A stretch of 64,000 nt of DNA from Thalassia testudinum (lineage: Eukaryota; Streptophyta; Magnoliopsida; Alismatales; Hydrocharitaceae). The number at the start of each line of letters is the position of its first letter. Positions within the stretch are counted from its first letter, which is position 1. The translations under genes were made by a program, and so were the position numbers. The notes under the pieces were generated by a model, which was not told where the DNA came from, did not search any database, and worked only from the letters and a program-made list of their open reading frames with translations. Location of the stretch: assembly GCA_037157565.1 (NCBI GenBank), contig JAZHRO010000019.1, positions 60,820,501-60,884,500 of the forward strand, written 5' to 3'. Below, in pieces: positions 1-12,882 of the stretch.

Positions 1-1305
1 CAAAATCTTGTGCTATCTTATCCTTCATTTTAATCTCTCAAGTAAATACCTCCCTTTTAAATTATAAGATAACTTCCATTTCTAATTTTCATTTAGTAAA
101 TACAAATAAAAATTAACCCTTATTCTCAATTTAATACAAATATAAATTATTTTCTGTTACAAAAAAATTACCTTGCGTTAACTATCTTTTACCGTGAATC
201 ACACCTAAAGCTCTAAATAAGTTTAGATGATAATAGATCTTCGAGCACTACTGAAAAAATGCCACAATAGTTACCACCATCATCTATTTTATTCTCATGT
301 GATATCATCATAATGTCACCATTGATTTGACCAGTCCAAACCATTGGTGAATTACTGAAAAAGCAAAACTAACACTTGATTAATTCAATGGCAAGCATGG
401 CTTTACAATTTTGGCCAAAGTACACCAATATGAGCTACTACAAACATATACAATGAGATATTTTTTTACAATAGATTTCTTACCAAGAGAAATATGCTAA
501 TCTATATCAATATTGGTAAGGTAACAAATATTTTTTACTGTTTCCATTTCTTGTAAAGCAATAATAAATACTAGACACTTGGATAGCCTCACAGTCAATG
601 CATGTCGCATCTCACCGCCCTATCAATAAATCAATTCATTAAAACATAAAGTTGAAAAAACAACAAAAAGGGAGACCTACTATCTCAACCTTGCTACAAT
701 ATGACATTACCATCGAGTCACCATTGTGATGGTAAGAGCATAATCCAATGTAATGCAAAATTACTTGGTTACATGCATGAAATTAATTATCGGACTCAAT
801 TAGCTATAGGTCTCTCATGGATTAAACTAATGTCTCTTCTGTAACATCAGATGGTATCAATTAAGGTTTTCGCTTATTTATTATTTTCTTATCTAATCTA
901 ATCCTAAATAACGCATAAACATCATAGGTAAAATCGTATATACTAGTAAAGAAATTTCAATAAATGTGAGTTGGTGCACATAATTTAAAACTAACTCTTT
1001 GTAAATATGATTCCTAGATCAACGAGGAATCCCAAGACTTTTTAAAAATTGAACATATTATTTTGGTATTTTTTAAATCAAAGTACACAGGCTGCCCAAA
1101 ATGACAGGCCATGTTTTATTTAATCAAAACCCAAACTTAAAGAACTCGATTTTTTTATTTGGATTTTTACTTATGTTTCAAATAAGCCAATAATAAAACA
1201 TAAGCTAATAACTTCGGTACCAAATTTTACTCAAAAAGAATAACTAGAAAATAAATAAAAATCTTGAGGTGCACGTATGGATTTCACTCTGAGAAACCTA
1301 GCTTG
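1..1305. other. AT-rich stretch without recognisable gene
   Basis: I see no open frame with protein-like composition, no RNA gene and no clear repeat structure here. The sequence is AT-rich with many short A and T runs. It is the left flank of the solo LTR that follows. Confidence 0.5.
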
Positions 1306-3080
1306 ACCTTGATAGTTCCATGATGTACGAGACACGAGAATCGGATCGACTCGACTAATCCCAAGATCTAGTCGTTCAACGAGGAAGTAACCAAAAGACA
1401 GTAAAATAAACCACATTCAGCATGAATATAACTAACAGTAAGAAAATACAGCAGTAAGGAAAGAAACTACTAAAGTAGGTACCACCATAATAGTAGAACA
1501 ACATTTATCATATAACACGAACTGCAGGTAAAGAAAGTACAGCGGAAACAAAACTACTCACTATAACAGAAACAAAGGAGGTACAAAAGACTGTGGTAAA
1601 CTCTACTGGACCCTACTCGGCCCAACGTCCTCTGCAGCCGCTGACTCTGGCTGCTCAACACCTGGTCCTGAAAAAGGTAACGAGTGTAACACGTCAGCAA
1701 AACGCTGAGTAGAGTGGCAAACTAACTAAAGACAACAGTAGAGTATACAGTAGCTGTTATGTTCTATTACTTCCTTTATTCACATCTTTCAATTTTCTCA
1801 CTATTTCATTTATTTCTCAGATCCTTTACTTGATCTCGAATGTCCTCGTGGGAACGATCTTGATTGCAGTCTTTTCCAAAAGTAGAAGTAGCACGTGGTT
1901 CTCTCCTGGCTGGGAGAGTCCCCCGTGGTGATCCTACCCTCAGTCAACCACCCCAAGGTCACTGACAGACGTAACGGTGACTACGGCATGCGCGATAAGC
2001 GCACAGGTAGCTAGCCCGCACTAGCACGCGGTCAGTCGTTTCCGTTAACGGGTGCGCCCAAAGCACAGCACGGAACCAGGGCAGAGCCCTCTCAGTAACA
2101 GGGGTCCAACCCCTCCACAGTAACCAAACCGAGGCCTTGCCCCTCCACAGTCGGCGCACCCTCGCCTGACTACCTTGGTTTGCCCTAGTGGGCCTAACAA
2201 GTCGGTGAAGGAGGCTAGCAGAACCCCGGGGCCCGTGGGGTAGCTAGTACTCTCCTAACACTAGTAGCTCTCCTCGGTACTATGTACACGAGGGCCAATA
2301 AGTCGGTACAGAGCGGCCAATCCTAACCCCAGGTCCCTGGGGTGGCTGGCCCCACTCTACACTAAACAGGTACAGGTACTTCCCTTGGTACTGCGTACCC
2401 AAGAGACAGTACAAACTACATCTCAGTTCCATTCCTTTTTCTTTCCAGGAGTTCCACTCCTAATTCCGCGTAGGGTTCCAGCTCTTTATCTCAGAACATC
2501 ATATGTTTCACTTTCCAGTTTCACGTTCTCACAATCCATGATCTCAATCATGTTTCTTTATTCATAACAGGCAGCTGTTAATTCAATTTACAGGCAGCTT
2601 TATATTCCTTTCCATTTTTCCAAGACTGCAATATTATACATTCCACTAGTTTTTTCATCCTAGGGTTCATGCCACATCCTAGGATCTAGCATACAACTAG
2701 TTTTCCAGCCCTAGGATTCATGCATCACCTAGGAGCTATCATTCCATACATTTCTCATTCCTAGGATTCATGCAATGTCCTAGATTCTAGTTATGGTTCC
2801 ATACTTTAACATATTTTAATAATAAACTTAAGCCACTCTACCAGGTACAACGGGAGTAATGGGGGCGTGATCGGGAATCCCGCATGCCTCCGCGACTCTC
2901 AAGACTGCAACTGAACGAGGTCCTATCACAAGGACCAAACACAAGGAGTGTCTCAAAACAGTGTATAGCTACTGTAGACGGGTAGAGGAATTAATTCTGA
3001 AAAGAACGCAACTCAAATTGCGGAAAACGGAGCCCAAACGGGCCCTAAACGGGTCGAAAAAGATGATACTGTGCAAGATT

Positions 3081-3945
3081 AGACGTCTGGAACTTCTTCC
3101 AGACGTCTTAAAGAGTGGATCAGAGAATTACCTGTCCAGCGTGGTTTCCCAGACATCCAGAAGTCTGCGGGGACGTCTGGCTAGCTCCCAGACGTCCGAT
3201 GGTCACCCCGGACGTCTGGAGGTTACTCCCGCCGTCTGATACAACTTCCAGACGTCTGATTCTCAAAGGATGGCAAATCAGCAAACCTGCGCACAGCCAA
3301 CTGCCTCCCTCAGTACGGTCAGTCGACAGGAAGGAAGAAGAAGGCGGAATACTCACCTTTCAGACGTCTGTATGAGCTTCCAGACGTCTCCCTCGCCGTC
3401 TGACTATCAACCCAGACGTCTGATTCTGGAAATTTTTCCAGAATCAGGGCGCTACTCGGCCTCCGCTCGTGACGCCGCTCGCGTCGTACCTCGCGCGTCT
3501 GCTGCTCAGACCGCAGCAGGTCCCTCTCTGCGTCGTTCCGCGCCCCCTGCGCCCTCCGCCGGTCGACCAAGCTGCTCCGGCGAGCTTGCCCTCACGGCAG
3601 AGCTCCGACCTCGCACGCCGCACCTCCTCCGCGCTCACTGCGGCCTCCGCTGCCGCCCTCGCGCTCACTCGCTCTCGCGCACAGGAAGGAGAAGAGGAAG
3701 GGAACGGTGGAGACGACAGGAGGGGAGGCGTGGCCTTTTAAGGCCGCGCGAGGAGAGAGAAGGATTCGCGGCAGGGGAATCTACAGCCGCAGGAGGGAGG
3801 AAGGGCGAATATGCGGTCTGCGCGCTCAGGCGCGCAAACGACTCGCGTGTGTCGAAAATAACGGATTTCCAGACGTCTGGAAACTATCCCAGACGTCTGG
3901 TCAGGCGTCTGGACAACCTTCCAGACGTCTCAAAAGACGTCTGGG
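3081..3945. repeat. AGACGTCT palindrome array in solo LTR
   Basis: Exact AGACGTCT begins at 3081, 3101, 3250, 3362, 3382, 3414, 3871, 3891, 3923 and 3935. Several one-base variants (GGACGTCT, AGACGTCC, AGGCGTCT) lie between them. Many are the 10-bp palindrome CAGACGTCTG, often preceded by TTC. The core GACGTC is the plant C-box type of ACGT element. In minus orientation four exact sites lie upstream of the TATA-like box near 3734 and six lie downstream. Confidence 0.85.
3734..3743 (-). promoter_or_regulatory. TATA-like box of solo LTR
   Basis: CCTTTTAAGG lies where the two related LTRs have a clear TTTTATAAGG (CCTTATAAAA on the minus strand). This copy is therefore a weakened or variant TATA box. 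Assignment is by position only. Confidence 0.4.
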
Positions 3946-3964
3946 CCACACGCTCGTTACACAC

Positions 3965-4899
3965 GAATTCTATATTTTTTTCTATTTTGAATTTTTTAAT
4001 GATATTTGGATTGAAGGTGGTTTACTTGATTAATTAGAAACGTCCACTAAAAATTTTAGACCTAAATAATATTGAAGTCAACAGGAATAAAATTTCAAAG
4101 AATGATGCCACAACAGAATGGAAAATGACATACAATTAAGAATTAGGATTGTAATCAAATCATAAAAGGCTTAGGGTTTTGAATTCATCTAGAGATATCA
4201 AAGTATTAGATTTAGTAATCAATTGAAATCAATTTTTCTTAGGCTTAGGTTATCACCTGAGGATTGAATCTAACGTTATAACCTAACTTGAGCTTCAAAC
4301 TCAATTTTTAGTTAGTTAATTATTAAATCACACATTCAATGCATATTCTTTGAAATAACCCTAACCCTAAGCAATAGATATCTATCCACACATAATTGAA
4401 AACACATAAGAAGCAATCTCAAGATTAATCATTAAGAACATTCTCTTACATATTCAATCACACAGTTGACTCTTGAAATACAAGTGAATATTTAAGAGTG
4501 AAGATGTCACGAATAAACCCTATATGCTAAGTGTTCCTCCATGCTATCTTGTTGAAGTGGAGTTTTCGCCAGATCAGAGCACCACAAGGATGAAGAGGCA
4601 CTAAAGTGGATGATGGTGAAGTTGATGGAGACACACTTGAGATTGGAGGAGCCTCGGAGAGATGATGAGATGGTGGTGGTGGATAGCCAAGTGGTGGTGG
4701 TGGAGGGGTGGCGTGAGAGAGGAAGAGGGAGAAGGTGGTTGGTTCGCTTGAAAGGAAGGAGGAGGAATGGTGGCGTGAAGGAGGATATATAGTGTTATGA
4801 CTTGATTTCAAGCCTATGTTTAGATTAAGCATGTCAAAATAAGCTCGTTAACACTTGTCGGTTGCGAATTAGGTTAGTGTAGCCTGAAAATAAAGAAAT
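3965..4899. other. Non-coding stretch with GGT-rich low-complexity tract
   Basis: AT-rich sequence with no gene. Between about 4660 and 4710 there are runs of GGTGGT, which create proline-rich or valine-rich spurious frames. I reject coding there because the composition simply follows the simple repeat. Confidence 0.5.
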
Positions 4900-7425
4900 G
4901 TAGGTTTTGGTCAAACCTAGTCAACCCTCAAGTAAAATTTGGCCAAAAGGTGTCATATATGATATCGTTGGATTCCTCTTGTTATAACTTTCCAACGGTT
5001 CCTAGTTTGTGAAAATTCGAGTTGTGCATCAAAAGTTACGCATGAAACACATTTAATAGGGAAGGAGGCACACGTGAACAAAAATAGGGGATTTGTGGGG
5101 GGGAGGGTTTTTTTTAAAATCCATATTTTGAGTCATTTTAGAGTCGATCACATCATTTTGAACCCATCAGTATTCGTCGAGATCGAATCAGGTCAGAATG
5201 CCTTGCAAAATGCGAAATATTAGTTTTTTGTCAACCCTCGATCAAACCTTTTTAAAATGAGGGCATTTGTGGTATCATTGGATTTCTCTTGTTGCAAACT
5301 TTCCAATGATGCTTAATTATTTCACACAAATCTAGTATGTGTAGCTCAAGTTACATCAAAAGCAAGGAGAACAAGATTGAGGCATGGTTAAACTCGTAGC
5401 TCTGGATATTTTAGTCAAGTTAGCCATCCCTAATTCCCTTCCCACATACTTAAGCCTATTTAAGACCTTAATTAGTGTTTTGGGTCATTAATGAACCCCT
5501 CAAACACACACATCTCAAGGGACGGAAGAGAGAAGAAGAAAGGAGGAAGGAGAAAGGACGAGAGGAAGAAGGCATTTGCACATGAGGAGAGTGCAGACAT
5601 GCATATCGCGTGCATGTATTGCATGGCAAGTGCATGGGTAGGATTGCGGGGTGTGCGTAAGCACATGAGCAGCAAGGTTCGGACCCCTTCATGTATTTCA
5701 AGTGGTTTGGGGCCTTCTTGAACTTTGTTTTTCGCAAATAAGATACTGTTGGAATTACATCTTCATGGAAATTGAGAACAATCATTTCATGCTTATGAGA
5801 ATCTTTTCGTACCACGTCAAGGAAGGTGCAATGCATTAGGGTATGCACAAGACTTGAGGTGACACAAGTAATGTATGGGAGCCTTACACCTATTTCTTTT
5901 CAGAGTCGCCATGACCCCTTGGTAACCTTATAAGGTAGAGTAGTACCATCTTTTCCTTTGTATGGCACTTGATTTTTGTCCGAGTATGTGCCTTGCCTTT
6001 CTATATGTTACCCCTTTCCTTTTGTTGAGTATGGGAGTCTTACCTTGAAATATGATTAGTCCACTTTGAATACTTGAATAATTAATCACATACTTGTAAT
6101 TGTCGATAATAATTTATAGCTTAACAACCTGGTCAAATACTATTTGATTTAATGAATCAAGGAATGAGAACTCATTACTATGGAAGACTAATTGTTGGGT
6201 CATGCTATTTGTTTACTATACTAAATAAGACTAGCTTGTTCTTTAAAGGAATTGAATGGTAGTGCATATATAAAATATGTGAACTCATTTAAATGTTTAT
6301 GATATAAATAAGAATATATTTGGTTATAACTAGTGCTATGGAGAACTAGTTGAGATATTCAATGGTTGGGATATTGTTTCTGAAAAGAATGGTTGGGATA
6401 TTGTAACCATGGAATCTTGTGAGAATAATTAAATGGTTAATCATGTGTCTGATATCAACGACATGACTAGCTATATCATATTTAGAGGTAGAGATTGATT
6501 CAAGGAGTGACCTACCCCCCTATGACTCTTCTATTAGACTATTTGGCCAATCGAATAGCTAGGTACGAGTGGATACATGTTACTTAGTGTGAGAGGTCTG
6601 TTACTATTTTCTTTCATACCCTATAGTAGAGATGATTGCATGTGTGCCAGTGCGGAGTAGTGCCCTGCATGTGTATTTCAAGAGCTCGTAATCACCATTT
6701 CACCTAGGCTAGGATCCTAGGGTGATTAACTAAGTAGTGGGGTAGGTGCCAACCATTCTCCTAACCAAGAGAGTGTCTCATATCAACCTTGCATTTGGGA
6801 TATCGTAACGACATCTTGTACATTTTGAGGAAATTGATTATGAGTTGATGATGATTGTAGAAATGGGAAGGCATAGATAATTTGTAAATTGAGTTATAAA
6901 TGAAAAATTAAAGAATTAACATAAATAAGTACCTATTCTTCTGGATTTTTGTAGTTTCCTCTAGTTCTTATTGATATTTTTGCCTTTGTTTGCCACTTTA
7001 CTTAGCTTTTGGTGACTTTTCCATTTGGGCTCCATACTTAGGCTTTACTAAGCAGCAGGTAGGTCCCATGGAAGTGAGAGGAGATAGTGTTGGCCCGAGT
7101 TCTACACCGTAATTGATTTGTAGGACCATTTCTTGTAAGCTATAGTTAGTTCTTCTTTTCAATATATTTCCTTTCAGTATTAATACTTTATCGATACTTG
7201 TTCTCTTTTCCTTGTGTGATTGTTATGAATGATAATTGGATGCTTAGACTTTTCATTCAGTTCAGATTTATTTTTCTCTTATCTATGTTCTCTGTATATG
7301 TGATGTTATGCATTGTGCATGTACTATGTTTTATGTTTATATGTGTTTGACATTCAAGATCATGGAAGATTTTGAAAATTAACTTAAGTTCCTACTAGGG
7401 TGACTGTTCAGGTCGTAACATACAG
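4900..7425 (+). mobile_element. Possible old degraded gypsy-type LTR
   Basis: The stretch ends ..GTTCAGGTCGTAACA near 7425, a common ending of Tekay-type LTRs. It is long, non-coding and carries an internal diverged duplication, as such LTRs often do. No second copy, primer site or target duplication could be matched, and the start is a guess. It could be another kind of repeat. Confidence 0.3.
4955..5315 (+). repeat. Diverged internal duplication
   Basis: Two segments about 300 bp apart share the pattern AT(C)GTTGGATT..TCTTGTT..AACTTTCCAA: one around 4960-5000, the other around 5265-5310. The second differs mainly by C/T and G/A changes. This suggests an old duplication within the LTR-like stretch. 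Confidence 0.5.
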
Positions 7426-9150
7426 GGAGGGGGCGATGACCATGAAGATAAGGGGAGGGAAATCATTGGAAATCTAGGGCTTGAGTCTCTTTCTTCTTCT
7501 TGAAGTCTCAATCTTGGCCCTTATATCATCAACCACTTTGCTTTCAAATACACATTAACATCTTCAATTTCTTTTAAGCTCAAGAATTATCTTCTTGGTA
7601 ATTCTTGATTTTATCCTCTTCAGTAGCGAGAATCCTTGACCATTGGATCTTCAATCTCGATATTGATGGCTCATGTTGAGTTCTACTAACATTTTGCAAC
7701 TTACAACTTGTAATAGTTGGTATTATTTATTACTTGCATAAAACAAACAAACATTAATCATTCAAATTATGCATCTCAAATAAATGAAATTGACTAGAAA
7801 TTCATGAACAAATATTAAAACGGTAATGTGTGCTAAGATGCATTAAACTAACATATTTATTAATGAAAAATTACAAAAGTAACATAAATTAAGCATAATT
7901 AATGCATAAAATTGTGAATCTATCATGAGTGCTAGGATCTTTATCATTAGAAAAGCTAGATCCATAATCATAACCATAAATATGCATAGATTTCATTTTA
8001 CATTCCTATTTGAATTTAATTAACTAGGAATTCTAGTCTAATTTAATTTCAAAAGGTGTTTTCAAATCTCTAATTCTCATCAATGGAATATAATCTAATA
8101 CAATAATTAAATAGGTAAAATGTAACCAACTAGAATATTAGAAGTGTACAGTATACAATGGCAATAAGGAAATATGTGAAATATAAACTAAAGTAGAATT
8201 ATTGTAGCGCATGCCTCTATTAGCCAATTACAATATACAATCCAATTTGTGTTTCAATGAACCTAATCTATCCAGTTGAGAATTCCAATTTGATTCTTTG
8301 TGCTTCATTTCCTATATTCAAATGACCCCTTTTTATGATACCTTGATAAGAAGAGTTTAATTTCCCTGGAGATCTTCATCCTACTCCATGTGCTTGTAAT
8401 TCTTTCCCTTAAACTTGTCTTCAATTAGCACTTTTATTTATGTATATATATACATGGACTTTTGCTTAGCATTTACTTTTTTGTCATTATCTTACGAAGA
8501 AAACAACTATAATCTTCTTAATTAAATATATAATATTGACACTTATTTACCCAATTAATAAAACCATTATATTATTATGACCTTTTCTCTAACAACCATA
8601 GACTATAGGCCCTATTAACATTGTCATCATAGCATATTGACAAAGATGTATTCCAATAAATATATATTTATTAATTTTACACCCATATCCATATAGATTT
8701 ATATGACTCATAATTTTTGGACGTTTGATTACATTAAATTTTCAACGTATACTCATTCATATAAATTATAGTATCATATATTATTTCTTTTAATTCAATC
8801 TCCTAAATCTACACATACATTATTATATTTATATATTATATACATCCAATGCCCTTAATGGGAACCATTAAGCTTCTTCTTCCTTTTTTTCAAATCTATC
8901 ATCCCTATGTATCAATGAAAATGATACTTGGCTTAAATGACCAATTTTTCTTGATATCAAATATTTCATGATCAACATCTAGATTTTTTACCATGTATGT
9001 TATATGCAATATCTATCTATATACACCACACAATGACTTTATTGGCCCATCACATCAAGGAGAACTCGGTGCCATTAATTCGAGGGGTCATTTAGCAAGT
9101 GTATAGCATTACCATAATTCATGGAGATATCCCATAGAGTTATCATTCGA
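7426..9150. other. AT-rich stretch without recognisable gene
   Basis: No protein-like frame, RNA gene or terminal repeats seen. The sequence is strongly AT-rich with many TATAT runs. It is the left flank of the Athila insertion, whose duplicated target CATCC is at 9151-9155. Confidence 0.5.
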
Positions 9151-9155
9151 CATCC

Positions 9156-11636
9156 TGATGGGAACACCATCATGAGCCATAACTAGCTCAATTTAGTCTG
9201 ATAAAGTCAATAAAATCTTTTACATAACCATAAGAGGGTCATATAAGCATAATATTCTGTTTTAAGAAGATAAGAAACTAGGGTTATTTCTGCAATTTTA
9301 ATCGCATTTCACAAATACAGAATAACCACGAGGTATTTCAGGGGTTTATTAAAGGTCATATGGTCATTATTTTCTAATAAGTGGGTTCATGCAGATAGAA
9401 ACGAATTTTTATGCGTTTCAAGAATTAATGGACATCTGAAACCCTAAAAATAGACCCACTTAATTAACTGAGGTTTTGATCAAGATAAAATTCACATAAA
9501 TCCTCTAAAATTCATATAAAAATATTCTTTAAGGTTTAGCATCTTCAAATTGACCATCAGAACCTATTTTGATCCAAAATAGAGTCACAGACAGACTATT
9601 GCCCTAATTTAGGTTTTTACATAAATTACCCAGTCAAATGAAGTGAAAACCAAAATCCAACTTTACCTTTAGATTCCTTGGGTTCAAATTAGGTTTGTAT
9701 CAAAATTTGAGCCCAATCTAAGATTATTTTGACCTAATTTGCATTTTAGTCCAAGTCTAACTCTTATTCTCTCAAATAACCCCTCAGCTTTTGAAATTAT
9801 TACAAAACCTCCCCTAACTTCATCTTCTTCACAGAAATGCCCCTGCCACCATTACTATGTGAACCCATGAACTGTCAACCTTCAATCAAGAGATTCTCTC
9901 TGATTTCACGACGAAATTCTTCCAAATTTGAAAGGAAGATGCCTGAGGAGTTACTCTTCAATCTGAGGCAGGTCTTGCCTTCTAAATATCGTCTAAGAGT
10001 TCATGTGAAATCTTGGAAATCCTAAACCTATTTCATGATTTTTGAGCTTTCATAGCTTGGCTTTCATGCTTTGAAGTCCGCTTTTTGGCATATAAAAGAC
10101 CTCCTTGGCATTCCCTTTTCCTTTAGCAATTTTTTAGGCCCAAGTCCTCTTCTCTTCTCCCTCTCTAGCCTGCTCCAAAGTTTGCTCCGGTGACCTTCTT
10201 CCTCTACCTTCTTCACCCATCGCCATGTACAATAGGCGGTGGGATCATCTTCCTCAAGTTCTTCCGCGCCTTGCAATACCAGCAGGCGTCTTCGTCCTCC
10301 GTCGTCCTCGCCGATCTCCCTCACCAGAGCCTTCTCCTTCTCCAATGCCGGCCTATCACAGCTGGCATTTCCTTTGCCTTCTCTTTGTCTACTTGGCACT
10401 TCATTCAACTCCTCATCATCTACTGATTCCCTCTACACTTCCAAACTTCAGCTTCGACCTTCGACTCGCCCACTCCGTCATCATCTTCCCTACGGCCGGC
10501 ATACCTCCGACGTGGTCGCTACACCGCTATAGGCCACCATTCATCACACCACAAGTCCCTACAGCACTGCTTCGCCTCACTGATCAAACGCCCCAAAGAA
10601 ATTTGGGGCTTTGATCTCTCCAACGCTCCACCCCACACACATGTGTCCTCATTGTCGTCTCGAGGTCATCCGACCTCCTCACTCACTCACGTGCACCACC
10701 AAGACCACCACCATGTTCGCCATCCTCAGGCGATCCTCCTTAGCATATTTGACATGGTCGCGAGGTTGTTTTCTACTTTTCAGGTGACCACCGGACCTCT
10801 GCTGCCGCCCCCGAGTTCTCCGACATTAACTGTAGTCCCACATCCGCAACCCCTCTAGATTCCACCTCCAGGTGTTGCGGCTGACTCCTAGGAAGCGCTC
10901 CAGACGTTCAATTAGACTCCATAGCCTCATCCTCAACCTCAATCAGAAGCGTCTTCAGTTGCTGCTGCATTGCGACGAAGCTGCGTGGGATAGTCCCACC
11001 TCGTAGAGAGAAGAAGCCTTGCCTGCGGTCATGCCACGCTGGTTTGTCTAGGATCCGTTTACCCGCCTGTTTACCCGCTTACTGATCTGATTAGGTGGGC
11101 GTGAAGAGAAAAAGAGAGAGAGGGGGGGGTTTGCTTCAGTAAACCCCTCTCAACACTTAGTTTCTATGAGGCAACCGTGCTTTTGTGCTGTGCCTTCCCT
11201 TGAGCAGAGAAAAAAAGAAGAGAACAGTGCCTGCGCATTGTAACAAAGAAGAGTTTAACTCGTCTGATTGAAATCTCCATTGTCTAATCTGTCTGACACA
11301 GTGCACTGTGCACTTGGCTTGCGTGGATTAAAATTGGTTGATACTGTTGAGATATTTGCTATTATTGTAATTAGGGTAATTGGTGATTCAAATCACCATT
11401 TTACCCTAGTCTTTTTTGCACTATTGACATTTGCTATTATATACACATTATTATTGCTTGAATTTCTCATTAAATATTATCTTGTGCTTAAATTGTGATC
11501 TTGAGGTTAATTGCAACACTTGCTCACTGCGTTCGACTTCGGACTTAAATTTGAGTAATAAATTGTATTTGTTTGATGTGATTTTGTCCTATACTAGAAT
11601 GCATGTCTTAAACATTGACGATTTCGCGTGTAAACA
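9156..11636 (+). repeat. 5' LTR of Athila element
   Basis: 2481 bp, TGATGGG..GTAAACA. It matches the right LTR (30539-34618) over its whole length, including the C/T-rich middle (about 10090-10860) that gives spurious serine/proline frames. The final part holds the repeated TTTTGTCCTATACTAGAATGC block found in all Athila-type LTR copies here. Confidence 0.93.
10091..10098 (+). promoter_or_regulatory. TATA box of Athila 5' LTR
   Basis: TATAAAAG followed by a pyrimidine-rich leader. The same octamer in the same context stands at 31473-31480 in the right LTR. Transcription would start about 30 bp downstream. Confidence 0.6.
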
Positions 11637-11639
11637 TTT

Positions 11640-11657
11640 TGGTGTCGTTGTCGGGGA
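11640..11657 (+). other. Athila primer-binding site (Asp tRNA type), decayed
   Basis: TGGTGTCGTTGTCGGGGA lies four bases after the LTR end. The usual Athila site is TGGCGCCGTTGCCGGGGA, so this copy differs by three C-to-T changes, two of them at positions in or next to CpG/CNG contexts. Confidence 0.8.
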
Positions 11658-12882
11658 GCAATGCGTAGTTTGATCTCTTGATTGCAATATCTGATTTGAT
11701 ACTAACTTGCTCTATCTATTTTGTTGTGATCTATGCAGGGAAATCCAAGCAAGGAGAGTCAGGCACGCACCAAACACTCCAGGGGCAGGTAAACTCCATC
11801 CCTTTTTCCTTAACAACCCCTAATTTTGAGAAGAGATAAAAAAGGAAGAAAATCAATTAGGGACAACTTGCTTTTCATTCTTAGAATCAATCCTCACAAG
11901 TTTCCTAATTTGATTCTTTTGTAGACAAACACTAACCTTGATTTATGCACCTACTTAGGGCTTAAGGTATTTAGGGCTATCACCTTCTTGCTTGAGCCCT
12001 ATGTACCAAATTTGGACGGAACTAATTGGATCAATCAGTGCCAAAATGGAATTTCTATTCTAGGGTTGAGGACTCCACTTGCTTAATCAAGAATCTATTC
12101 TCCAAACTTGTGTGTGTCCCAAGCCTTTTTTGAATTGACCTAATCAAGCAAACCCTAAAATCATGCTCTAAATATCCACTTGAATCTTAAAAGTTGAGAC
12201 CTAATAATCAAAGACAAATCAGGTGAAGTTGACCTACCTTGCGGGGTCAACCAACCTTAAAATTAGGTTACCTTGCACAAAAATATCTTAAAGTTCAAGT
12301 GGAATCATAAGCACCTTTCTCTTAACTTAAAATTGGTAGACTTAAGAGCTCAAATCACCATTCTAGTCTACCTGGACCCTCAGTGACAAGGAAGGTCGAG
12401 TGGGGGAAACCCTATAACCCGTGGAGACGCTCTACCGTGTAGGGGTCTTTGCGGGACTCTCCCTTTTTGGCTACTCAAGTAATTCTCAAGTGGACGACTT
12501 TCTGATCCAGGGGTATCATTCACCCCGAACCTCTATAGTCATCCAAAAATCTTTGGATGCCTCTATTGGGTTTGTCTGATATTCCATCCCTCATCTTCTC
12601 CATCGATGTATGTTTGGGAGGAGGTCCTTATGACCACCCTTAAGGCCTCCATTAGTTATTCACTCTCATTGAGGCCAAGCCTCGACCTCCGTTTTTGTGC
12701 AACAACCTGATCATATTGACATTTCCTCTGATTCTAAGCCTGATCCTCCAATCACAACCATGGATTAGCCAGAACGACCTAACTTTTAACCACAACAATT
12801 CTTTGATTTTAGAGATCAAATCAATGCCTTCATCAACCCACCGTTACGGCCTCAAATGTGAGATCACTACAATCCTGCGGTA
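11658..12882 (+). other. Athila leader region
   Basis: Non-coding stretch between primer site and gag. Athila elements usually have a long untranslated leader here. No conserved protein is visible. Confidence 0.6.

Larger units (their letters stand above)
1306..3964 (-). mobile_element. Solo LTR of a Tekay-type gypsy family
   Basis: From about 1328 the sequence runs parallel to both LTRs of the Tekay element at 16800-27253. Shared landmarks in the same order are the ACACGAGA..CGGATCGACTCGAC block, the runs of AACAGTA/TACAGCAGTAA, the GAGAGTCCCCCGTGG block, the repeated GTCGGT blocks and the terminal AGACGTCT array. The probable end is ..CGTTACACA at 3964; the left edge is degraded, so about 1306 is approximate. 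Orientation follows the Tekay copy, so this LTR is on the minus strand. No pol sequence or primer site adjoins either side, hence solo LTR. The length, near 2.66 kb, fits 2.70 and 2.77 kb in the paired copies. Its GC-rich part (about 3440-3780) keeps many CpGs, so it looks less deaminated than its relatives. Confidence 0.75.

Noticed and set aside
3081..3945. CRISPR-like array or satellite from the repeated 10-mer
   Set aside because: Spacing is irregular, spacers are not uniform, and the unit is too short for CRISPR or a classical satellite. The host is a plant.
3270..4037. 255-codon open frame on the plus strand
   Set aside because: It lies wholly in the GC-rich and motif-array part of the solo LTR; the peptide is Arg/Ser/Pro/Ala-rich with repeated QTS units that come from the AGACGTCT motif. 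It is not conserved in the related LTRs.
4527..4832. Proline-rich small protein
   Set aside because: Made by the GGTGGT simple repeat and its surroundings; no start context, domain or second copy.
5468..5848. 126-codon minus-strand frame with several Cys and His
   Set aside because: Cys/His spacing fits no zinc-binding pattern, and the sequence lies in an AT-rich degraded repeat.
10225..10614. Ser/Pro-rich open frames in the Athila LTR
   Set aside because: C/T-rich LTR sequence gives open frames in several registers. The second LTR copy has differing frames, so no protein is conserved.
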